From the NCBI GenBank assembly GCA_000153145.1, contig CH672415.1, forward strand, positions 63,827-127,826: 64,000 bases of DNA, read 5' to 3'. The position numbers and the translations under genes are program-made. Positions 6,960 to 13,928 of this stretch are shown piece after piece. Every line of letters begins with the position of its first letter. Position 1 is the first letter of the stretch. This stretch comes from a marine actinobacterium PHSC20C1. Its GTDB lineage: Bacteria; Actinomycetota; Actinomycetes; Actinomycetales; Microbacteriaceae. The notes under the pieces are model-generated. The model had not been told where the DNA came from and did not search any database. It worked only from the letters and a program-made list of their open reading frames with translations.

Positions 6960-9688
6960 GAGAACTCCGGGTCGATAACTGGCGCCGGGTGACGTTCTCG
7001 TCCCGCGAGGATGAGAGTGTCACCTGTGTAGCAGGTCAGCTCATACTGGGCGGTGTTATCACGCTTCTTTTCCGCTCGCATTAGCGTGAACGTTGACCCA
7101 TCAAACGGGATTGGGGTCCGGTTGATTGATTTGAATTCCTTGGCCCATTTTGAGCCAGCGTTTGCCGCATACTGCGTCCCCACCAGGTTGGTTGGGAGTT
7201 CCGGTACTTTTTCGCCTTTGAGATGTGTTTTCGCGAGCTGGACGAGCTCGGCCGCAGTTTTTAGCTCTCCCTTTGCTTTGAGCCACAGGTGGGCCAGCAG
7301 CTCTCCCCAGGCAATGGAGTTTGCGTCTCCAGTCTCCACTTCGTCGAGCCAGTCGCTGATGGCCACCTGTGCCAGAGTCTGACCCGATGCGGTGCTGATG
7401 TGGGACATTGCGCCGAGGATGCGTTCGGCCCAGTTGTGGTTCATCGCCATTGAGTTGATTTCGTGGGCGGGTTCATTCTGGAGCGAGTGCAGGAGGACGG
7501 TGTGGAGGGCGGCTAATAGGGCGGGCCGGCTCTGGTTGATGTAGCCGATGATGTTCTTGTGCCGGAACCCCGAACGTCCGACGACGCGTACCCCGGGTGG
7601 GACGACGATGGTGATGCCGAGGATTCGGCGGTTGAAGTCAGTGCCATACTCAACGTTCGAGCCGCAACCGGTGATTATCATGTTTGACCGCTTCACCACG
7701 TCATTACCGCCGAGGATGCGGACTTTGTCATCACCATCAATGCCGGTGATAGCTGCGGTAATGATTTTGGATTCGAGCGTTGACCCGAAAGCCACTTCAT
7801 CCGCGTGGAAGTGTCGGCCGCCTTCGACCAGCAGCGAACACATTCCCTTTTGCGTTTCCTGGTCCTGACTCAGGCCAAAATAGAATCCGACAGAGTTGGG
7901 GCTGCCCTGTCCGAGAAGTCTGCCGAGCAGTGCCATCAATGACTTACCGGAGCCACGGGCTGGTGCGTTGAAGAAGAACCCGATAGAGCCATTGGTGAGC
8001 CCCCGGCCGACACAGGTCAGGAGATAGGCCATCGCCCGAGCGCGGTCCTTGGGCCCCTCAAAGGGGAAGTCAGAGAGAAGCTCTCTGTCAACGAACTCGA
8101 ACGCGGTTTGTACTTGCTCCAGTGTGGGGTTAGCTGGAACGTGGTAGTCCCGCTTCCAGCGTCCGCGGTCCCGGAACGGCAGAGAGATATACGCCTGCGC
8201 GTCCAGGTCATACCCGTGGGCGCTTACGACCTGCCCCCGTGGCGTCACGATAGGTTCGGTCGCCAAATGCTCAACCTCATTGAGAGCGCCGGGCGACAGC
8301 AGGGCGCTCATTACTGCACGGGTGATTGCAGGCGGGATTGTGTGCTTGTACGCCGATACGACCTCTTCGCCGTCTTTGTCCTTCTTGAGGTCCGCATACT
8401 GGGCGGCCGCGATGAGGAGACTCTCAGCGCTTGCCGCGCCCCAACGAGTTACCTCGCCCGTGCTGCCGATAGAGATAACGGCATCTGGCTCGTGATTGAC
8501 GGTGCGATTGAAAGCGAGCGGCGTTGCGGCATCCATGTGGGACCGCGCGCCGACAATGTGTTTGAGGTAGGCCATCTGCACATCAGTCGTTTTCTGCTGA
8601 CTGTTGACCAGAGGCGGCTCGCCTCGGGCCTTGAAGACTTGGAGGTCGACTGCGACAAGCCGTTGGTCAACCAACCACTGTGCTGCTCGCTCGGGTGTGG
8701 TCAGAGTGAGCTTCCGACCGTTCGCGCCGCCAGAGTGCTTCGTAGTCCCGACCTGGAGGTCGAAAGGTGAATACGCCTGAGCTGAGTGCTCCAGCGTGGC
8801 GGTGCCATCGCTCTCGTTGATGAACGCGAGGTTGGCTCTGATGAGGCGCCCGACCTCGTCGCCCTTTGCGAATGCAGTGGCGAAAGCGTTGCTCTCGCCG
8901 ACTGTCCATCCGGAGTCTTCGAGAAGCTTCCTGACGTCCGTGTAGGTCTGTCGGCGGTTCCAGCGGTCGCGGACGAGGGTCGTGTGGGCATCGTGTTCGC
9001 GTAGGTCATACCACCCGCGTGCCAAGCGGTCCCGGCTGTCGGAGATTTCGTCGACCACGACGGCTAGACCGTGCAACTCGGACGCCGTCACCACTGTGGG
9101 GCTGCCACCTTCACCCGTCGCTGGTCGAAACTCGGAGTCGCCCGTTTTGGTGGGGGCTACGACTAGACGCTGCCCAAATATTATGCGGGCGAGGACCTCT
9201 CCATCAATTGTGGCGACGCGTGACGGCAGCGACCGCATGATGAGCTGGAAGTCATCATCGCTGTCTGCGTGCAGCCCGATGAAGCGGCGCAGGTGGTTGT
9301 CTGCGGTCATCTCAGTCCACCCGCTGTCGATACGTCCGAGTAGAGCTACGGCGGATGCGCGCTCCGCGGCGCTCGTGACAGGATCGTAGGCGTCCGAGTC
9401 GGGAGCTGGGGTCTCAAACGCGAGCAGGTAGGTGCGGCGGCCCGCTGATTCGAACGTGCCGCCTACCCCGAGCTTGACGGAGAGCTCGGTGACTTCACGG
9501 AAGTCCTGCTGCGGGATTTCTGGTGTTTGGTCTGCGAAGACGCTGAGGCCCCCATTCCGTAGCTTCTGCGCCTGGGCTGCAATTTGGAGGTAATGCGTAT
9601 CCGCTTCACTGGTGAAATCTGTCATGAGTGGCCTTCCATTGGCATCCGTACCTAGGGGTGGCACCCCGAGGTTGTACTGCGGAGGCAT
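6956..9688 (-). CDS. Large AAA+/SF3-like replicative helicase (phage/plasmid primase-helicase type)
   Basis: A 910-residue protein. An ATPase core lies in the second half: the P-loop NAPARGSGKS at 574-583, an acidic Walker B-like HFHADEV at 626-632, and a sensor/arginine-finger region MIITGCGSNVEYGTDFNRR around 670-688. This layout resembles the helicase half of D5/SF3-type phage and plasmid primases. The N-terminal 500 residues are unassigned and could hold primase or origin-binding functions, but no clear primase motif was seen. It is the first gene of a two-gene unit with the polymerase (4-base overlap). Inferred role: origin unwinding for the element. The family assignment is moderate; the partnership with the polymerase is strong. 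Confidence 0.7.
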   Translation of the reverse strand: MPPQYNLGVPPLGTDANGRPLMTDFTSEADTHYLQIAAQAQKLRNGGLSVFADQTPEIPQQDFREVTELSVKLGVGGTFESAGRRTYLLAFETPAPDSDAYDPVTSAAERASAVALLGRIDSGWTEMTADNHLRRFIGLHADSDDDFQLIMRSLPSRVATIDGEVLARIIFGQRLVVAPTKTGDSEFRPATGEGGSPTVVTASELHGLAVVVDEISDSRDRLARGWYDLREHDAHTTLVRDRWNRRQTYTDVRKLLEDSGWTVGESNAFATAFAKGDEVGRLIRANLAFINESDGTATLEHSAQAYSPFDLQVGTTKHSGGANGRKLTLTTPERAAQWLVDQRLVAVDLQVFKARGEPPLVNSQQKTTDVQMAYLKHIVGARSHMDAATPLAFNRTVNHEPDAVISIGSTGEVTRWGAASAESLLIAAAQYADLKKDKDGEEVVSAYKHTIPPAITRAVMSALLSPGALNEVEHLATEPIVTPRGQVVSAHGYDLDAQAYISLPFRDRGRWKRDYHVPANPTLEQVQTAFEFVDRELLSDFPFEGPKDRARAMAYLLTCVGRGLTNGSIGFFFNAPARGSGKSLMALLGRLLGQGSPNSVGFYFGLSQDQETQKGMCSLLVEGGRHFHADEVAFGSTLESKIITAAITGIDGDDKVRILGGNDVVKRSNMIITGCGSNVEYGTDFNRRILGITIVVPPGVRVVGRSGFRHKNIIGYINQSRPALLAALHTVLLHSLQNEPAHEINSMAMNHNWAERILGAMSHISTASGQTLAQVAISDWLDEVETGDANSIAWGELLAHLWLKAKGELKTAAELVQLAKTHLKGEKVPELPTNLVGTQYAANAGSKWAKEFKSINRTPIPFDGSTFTLMRAEKKRDNTAQYELTCYTGDTLILAGRERHPAPVIDPEFS

Positions 9689-10400
9689 CGCCGGGCGGGA
9701 TTGCCGGGCTACGTCCTCACAGATATAGATGCGGCGAAAGTGCGCGTCCTCAGAGGCAATCTGAAGATTGGTGCCAGATTGGCGATGTTTTTTCTCGGAG
9801 GATGTCCGTCAGTGATTAGCCCGGGGTCGGTGGGCCCGTCCGACTTCGCAGGTGGCTGGGCATCACGGAACCTCAAAAAGGGTGTCTGGACGAGTGAACG
9901 GGCGTGACGGGGGCATTTTCGATCCGTCACAGTTCAGACCTAGAAATATTTTCTGAAATCCTCTTAGGGAGTAAAACGCCCCCTATACCCCCGTGCTTTG
10001 TTCAAAAAGCCCGGAAACAAAGGGAAGTTTGGCGGGGGAACTTTCTGACCCGGAGTCGGAAGAGCGGCCCAAAGGACCAAACAGGGCTTGACCGGCAGTC
10101 ACGAGCCAAGAGAACCCCCGGACATGCCCCCCGTATGCGAGCGCGGCGTCAGCCTCCTCGTAGCGTGAGCCGGGCAGCTACGTATTGCTTGTGAACCCCG
10201 CACGCACGGTAACAGCACTCTTGTCGCCGCGGGCAATGGCCTCTCCGCAGCTTCAGTAACGTTTTTAGTGCGTCTCCGCTCAGCTCAACCTTGTTTGGCT
10301 GCTGCCGGGCCCCACTGCGGGCATTGTCTCCACCCCAGAGCCCGCCGACAGCTAGGTGCTGGACATACCCGCGTCATAGTCACCTACGAGAACAACCGGC
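9689..10400. other. Control region between the helicase and the small-protein genes
   Basis: About 700 bases without a convincing gene. It should contain the promoter of the minus-strand replication genes. Visible features are the inverted repeat at 9904-9930 and a CCCCC-TATA-CCCCC direct repeat at 9979-9992. Some plus-strand frames are open (for example 9904-10194) but their composition is not protein-like. An origin or regulator site for the element would be plausible here. Confidence 0.35.
9904..9930. repeat. Inverted repeat GTGACGG...CCGTCAC
   Basis: Perfect 7-base arms GTGACGG (9904-9910) and CCGTCAC (9924-9930) with 13 bases between. It lies about 220 bases upstream of the helicase start. 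Arm and spacer sizes suit an operator bound by a dimer; no T-run follows, so a terminator is less likely. Confidence 0.4.
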
Positions 10401-10607
10401 TCAACCGTAGCGGTCGGCATCGCCTTCAAAAACCTGTGTACAGCCGCTGAGGACCGAAATGGCAACAGCCGCTCCCAGAATGGGAAGCAGGAATCGGGCC
10501 CGCTTTTTCAGCACCGGACCTACCGCGGGGCTGCGACTTGCCCGCTGTCAGAAAGTCCCCACCACTAGCGGGTTGCAACCCTGACTTTCAGGTCCGTTGC
10601 CGTTCAT
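10401..10607 (-). pseudogene. Decayed small membrane/lipoprotein gene
   Basis: On the minus strand an ATG at 10605-10607 follows a strong ribosome binding site (AGGAGAGAG), but the frame stops at TGA after 19 codons. The same frame continues past that stop and encodes a clear signal segment from GTG 10514: MLKKRARFLLPILGAA, then VLSGC, a lipobox, then ends at 10401. The next frame then continues with protein-like sequence (EPVVLVGDYDAGMSST) to about 10280 with another stop. This pattern suggests a once longer gene with a nonsense change and a frameshift. Alternatively only the 37-residue lipoprotein from 10514 is made. Confidence 0.3.
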
Positions 10608-10680
10608 AGTCTCTCTCCTGGGGTCTGCATCGGACCGCACGGGAATGTGCGGGTGATGATGCTGCCCATCAGGCGCGCGG

Positions 10681-10989
10681 ATGGGGGTGTCCGCGCACAC
10701 CCAGAAGATGAATATTCAACGAAATCCTAATGACCGCCCGCCGCAATCGAAACGCCGACCAGAATCAGGGGAATCCGCCCAGGCACCTGTCGACGTCGAG
10801 GATCAGCCTCTAAGGGTTCGATGGCTGATTGTCAGTGACGCAGATGTGGCAGCTCACGTGTTTGGTCCGAGCGATGTCACAACCATCGTCCTCAGTCCAT
10901 CTAATCTGGCAGCTCTTACCGTTCACACTCTTGCGATCAAAATTGGGGATGGTCGTGTGGTTGCGCTGACGGTGGGATCCAATGACTGA
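10681..10989 (+). CDS. Hypothetical protein, first of two linked small genes
   Basis: A 102-residue frame (or 93 residues from ATG 10708). The N-terminal half is polar and Pro/Arg-rich; the C-terminal half (LRVRWLIVSDADVAAHVFG...) alternates as a small beta-rich domain. No family recognised. The last 8 bases overlap the start of the membrane protein at 10982, which suggests translational coupling. Both lie tail-to-tail with the integrase. Likely an accessory protein of the mobile element; existence is moderately supported only by the overlap and composition. Confidence 0.4.
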   Translation: MGVSAHTQKMNIQRNPNDRPPQSKRRPESGESAQAPVDVEDQPLRVRWLIVSDADVAAHVFGPSDVTTIVLSPSNLAALTVHTLAIKIGDGRVVALTVGSND

Positions 10990-11173
10990 GGGCATCTATT
11001 TTGTGCAGGCATGGTTGATTGCGGCGGTGGTCACTTATGGTCTGCTGTCGTTCACCCCGTGGCGCCGAAATACTCGTCTTGTCCTGGCAGTCCTCGTGCC
11101 GGCGGCCCTGATCATGTTGATCGCATGGTTCTTTCTGCGCGGTTTTGGGGGAGGAGCGGGTCGTGAAGATTGA
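10982..11173 (+). CDS. Small two-helix membrane protein
   Basis: A 63-residue protein with two hydrophobic helices (about residues 7-25 and 32-53) separated by the basic turn TPWRRNTR, and a Gly-rich C-terminus ending GGGAGRED. It overlaps the upstream gene by 8 bases. Small two-helix proteins of this kind are common in actinobacterial plasmids and integrative elements, but no specific family is recognised. Inferred to be a membrane accessory of the element. Confidence 0.45.
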   Translation: MTEGIYFVQAWLIAAVVTYGLLSFTPWRRNTRLVLAVLVPAALIMLIAWFFLRGFGGGAGRED

Positions 11174-11202
11174 CCTGAACGAAATCCGTTCTCGAAGACG
11201 AA

Positions 11203-12645
11203 CTAAGTCGCAGAGTTTTCGGTTCGCCATTCGATTGCAACCGACTGGGGGTCGAAAGCAAGCCCGCCGCCGGTCGGCAAAATTGTGATGACCATAAGGG
11301 TGTTCACGATGTCTCGTTGAGAGCTGATCTGGAGCGCATCCCACCCGGTAGCCACATCCCCAACAACTAGATCGGTCAGTGCGGAGCGGGGGCGCGCCGT
11401 TTCCAGATCACGTTCGGCGGCACTCCGCACTGCGCGCAGATCAGCGGTCACTCGCCGCAACTGGCCTGCGTCGATCTCATCGTTCGCGAACATGCTGGCG
11501 GCTTCCGCTGCTTTTGCATTGGCCGTCTCGATGCGGCTGTGTGCGGCGGCGGCTGCGGCAGAATCACCCACAGCAAATATCTGCCGTGCGTCTGGTTGGC
11601 TTAGCCTCGCAACTACGGCAGAGGTGACTACCTGGTCAACATGATCTTGAATCCTTCGGACTTTGAAACACGCACTGCATCCGTAAGATGAAGGCTGATT
11701 TTTTGTCCGCCCGGTTCGTTTGCTCGTGACAATTCTGCCAATCTGCCGCCGCATTGCCCCGCCGCATAGCCCACACAGAGCTATCCCACTCAGCAGATAT
11801 TGGGGTGCTGAACCAGCGGAATTTGAACGCCGGGTGGGATCTCTAAGCAACGCGACCAAGCGAGCGTGGATGTCTTCGTCATATAAGGGTTCGGATGTCG
11901 AAGGCCCGATGACTTTACCCTGATATGACCTCAGCCCCGCATTGGTTGATCTGAGCAGAATCTGCCGCAGGATCGTAGAATTCCACTTCCCTGCCTTGGG
12001 ACCTGGAATACCTCGGGTGTTGAAATCTGCGGTGATGGAACGCAGCGATTCGAGAGCCAGGACTCGGCGGGCTGCCTCTCGAACAATGACTGCATGTTCA
12101 GGATGAGCCAGGTCACGTCGGGCAGCCCCCGTCGGGACCCCTTTTTCGTCTACGGGGTCAATGCGCATGAACCCGTACGGTGCATACCCATGAGGCTCAC
12201 CCCGTTGGGCTTTCTCCAAGAATTTTCTGGTCAGCCGTTTCGATAGCTGTTCAACCTCATAGCGCGCAAACGTGCCCATCGTCCGGGCCATGAGGCGACC
12301 ATCGGGGGTGCTGAGATTGACGGACCCTGAGACGTTTGCCAGACCCACATTGTGGCGCTCGGCCAGAATGATTATGTCTTCGAGCTCGCGCGGGGTGCGG
12401 GTCAGCCGGGATATGTCATAGACGACGATGGCATCAATTGCACCCGACGCAGCGTCTTTGAGCATTCGTTGATATTCGGGGCGGCGAACCCCCGAACTTG
12501 CAGATATGTCGTTGTCGACGTAGTAGCCTGCGATCGTCCAGCCTTGCCGTTCTGTCTCTGCTGAACAGTCGGCCTTCTGGCGTTCAACGCCCAGCTCGTC
12601 ACCGGCAGAATCTAGGCTAATCCTGCAATATATGCCGGCTCTCAT
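11203..12645 (-). CDS. Large serine recombinase (integrase)
   Basis: A 480-residue serine integrase that would insert and, with a directionality factor, excise the element at att sites. The resolvase-type catalytic domain fills residues 1-145, with nucleophile Ser10 in YCRIS, YDISRLTR at 76-83 and the long E-helix near 120-145. The recombinase domain follows, with GIPGPKAGKWN at about 212-222. A zinc ribbon is formed by C291/C294 and C323/C326. The C-terminal part is Ala/Glu-rich and likely coiled-coil. The family is usually 450-600 residues, so it looks intact. Its start is about 15-20 bases from a truncated tadC end, which marks the likely attachment site. Confidence 0.95.
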   Translation of the reverse strand: MRAGIYCRISLDSAGDELGVERQKADCSAETERQGWTIAGYYVDNDISASSGVRRPEYQRMLKDAASGAIDAIVVYDISRLTRTPRELEDIIILAERHNVGLANVSGSVNLSTPDGRLMARTMGTFARYEVEQLSKRLTRKFLEKAQRGEPHGYAPYGFMRIDPVDEKGVPTGAARRDLAHPEHAVIVREAARRVLALESLRSITADFNTRGIPGPKAGKWNSTILRQILLRSTNAGLRSYQGKVIGPSTSEPLYDEDIHARLVALLRDPTRRSNSAGSAPQYLLSGIALCGLCGGAMRRQIGRIVTSKRTGRTKNQPSSYGCSACFKVRRIQDHVDQVVTSAVVARLSQPDARQIFAVGDSAAAAAAHSRIETANAKAAEAASMFANDEIDAGQLRRVTADLRAVRSAAERDLETARPRSALTDLVVGDVATGWDALQISSQRDIVNTLMVITILPTGGGLAFDPQSVAIEWRTENSAT

Positions 12646-12672
12646 AATGAGATTATAGTCCCCGTACCTTCC
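12640..12672. other. Probable right attachment site (attL/attR) of the element
   Basis: The integrase start codon (12643-12645, minus strand) and the first clearly TadC-like codons (about 12666 onward, plus strand) are separated by only about 20 bases. The plus-strand TadC frame meets a TGA at 12648, so the junction must lie between. Serine integrases cross over at a 2-bp core inside att sites of about 40-50 bp; the exact core cannot be named without the other junction or an empty-site relative. Confidence 0.5.
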
Positions 12673-12752
12673 CGTTGGTATTCCTCATCCTGCCGATTAC
12701 GATCGCTTTCGCGATTTTCCCCGGCATCTTCGTGCTGCAAGTGGGGTTCTAG
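12660..12752 (+). pseudogene. tadC: C-terminal remnant of TadC-like pilus assembly membrane protein
   Basis: Read in frame to the TAG at 12750-12752 this stretch gives TFPLVFLILPITIAFAIFPG and ends VLQVGF. A terminal hydrophobic helix of the form FPLVFLILP is characteristic of the last transmembrane segment of TadC / type II secretion F-family proteins. No start codon or upstream part is present in the window, and four Tad pseudopilin genes follow at 15819-17362. Inferred: the element disrupted tadC, and the 5' part lies beyond the left end of the element. Confidence 0.6.
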
Positions 12753-12797
12753 ACTGATCGAGGCCTGCGGCAAGCAGGTGGCGCGACAACGACAAGG

Positions 12798-13844
12798 ATG
12801 AAATTGTTCCCCACCACGTTCCCAGCCCCAATCATCCCCACAGCAGACTCTGCGCCCGCGCTTCGCTGGGGCATCATCGCACCCGGTGGAATCGCCGCGA
12901 CTTTCGCAGAAGCCGTGCACACCCACACCGCCCAAAAATTCGTGGCCGTCGCATCCCGAAGCCTCGAACGAGCCCAAGAATTTGCCAACACGTGGGGCAT
13001 CGCTAACGCCTACGGCAGCTACGACGAATTGCTGGCCAACCCCGACGTTGATGTCGTCTACATTGCCGCCCAACAGCACGTGCACCGCGACCTCGCGCTG
13101 CAGGCAATCGCCGCGGGCAAGCACATTCTTGTTGAGAAGCCCTTCGCCATGAACGGCACGGAAGCCCGCGAAATCGTGGCCGCCGCGCGCGCAGCAGGAG
13201 TCTTCGCGATGGAAGCCATGTGGACCCGCTACCTGCCCCAAACCTCCGTCATCACCCAGCTGATTGCCGACGGCGCGCTCGGAGAAATCCAACTCGTCAC
13301 CGCCGACCACGGCCAAAACATGCCTGAGGGTCACCGCGTGCGCTCGCTCGAAAGTGGGGGAGGGGCACTGCTCGACCTCGGCATCTACCCCATCGCCTTC
13401 GCCTCCCAGATTCTTGGCGCTCCCACCGCAATTCATAATGTCGGCTCGCTCATCGAGACCGGCGTGGATGCTCAATCTCTCCTCACTCTCAGCTATGCGG
13501 GCGCGGCACAGGCCCAACTCAACACAACGCTGCTCGCGCGCACCCCTATCACGGCATCCGTTGCCGGAACCGATGCGCTCCTACAGATCGGTGGACCCTT
13601 CTTCACGCCAAGCAGACTCACCCTGTCGAAGCCGGGATTTAGCGGAGAGTCCATCCATTGGGCAGACGAATCCGGTATCAGCGGTCACATGGGGCTCAGC
13701 TATCAAGCCACCGCGCTTGCCGGTTTCGTGGCGGAGGGTCGCACCGAGTCGCCCGTTCACTCACTCGACGAAACGATTGCGATTCTGGACACCATCGACA
13801 GCGCTCGTTGGCAGTTGGGTTACCGCTTCCAGCCGGAACAGTAG
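12798..13844 (+). CDS. Gfo/Idh/MocA family NAD(P)-dependent oxidoreductase
   Basis: A 348-residue cytoplasmic dehydrogenase-like enzyme. The N-terminal Rossmann domain starts LRWGIIAPGGIAATFAEAV, a GxxGxxA-type dinucleotide motif. HILVEKPFAMN (about residues 110-121) is the family EKP motif, with the catalytic lysine. The C-terminal alpha/beta domain contains GGGALLDLGIYPI. Family members oxidise or reduce sugars, inositols or trans-dihydrodiols; the substrate cannot be read from the sequence. It is the first intact gene to the right of the integrated element, 45 bases after the tadC remnant. Start ATG 12798 has only a weak upstream purine run. Confidence 0.85.
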   Translation: MKLFPTTFPAPIIPTADSAPALRWGIIAPGGIAATFAEAVHTHTAQKFVAVASRSLERAQEFANTWGIANAYGSYDELLANPDVDVVYIAAQQHVHRDLALQAIAAGKHILVEKPFAMNGTEAREIVAAARAAGVFAMEAMWTRYLPQTSVITQLIADGALGEIQLVTADHGQNMPEGHRVRSLESGGGALLDLGIYPIAFASQILGAPTAIHNVGSLIETGVDAQSLLTLSYAGAAQAQLNTTLLARTPITASVAGTDALLQIGGPFFTPSRLTLSKPGFSGESIHWADESGISGHMGLSYQATALAGFVAEGRTESPVHSLDETIAILDTIDSARWQLGYRFQPEQ

Positions 13845-13928
13845 CGATCGGCGCAGCCGAATAGTTGTCTGAAATGCAAGCAACGTTCTGTAGCCTTGGG
13901 GAGTGACTTTAGAGCGATCGGACGCATC

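Larger units (their letters stand above)
1..12660. mobile_element. Integrative element (partial), serine-integrase type
   Basis: Seen: a large serine integrase (minus strand) starts at 12645, and directly to its right, from about 12660, is the C-terminal coding end of a TadC-like protein with no N-terminal part in the window. To the left lie a resolvase, a family A polymerase, a helicase, small membrane proteins and hsdM. Known: large serine integrases usually lie next to one attachment site. Inferred: the right end is near 12,640-12,670 and the left end lies before base 1. No phage structural, relaxase or conjugation gene is visible, so phage-like, plasmid-like or conjugative nature cannot be decided. 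Confidence 0.65.

Noticed and set aside
11163..11288. A 41-residue GTG frame after the two-helix protein (MKIDLNEIRSRRR...)
   Set aside because: It overlaps the upstream gene and runs into the 3' end of the integrase gene; basic composition only, no support.
12642..13517. A 291-codon minus-strand frame
   Set aside because: Antisense shadow of the Gfo/Idh/MocA gene, Gly/Cys-rich composition and no family features.
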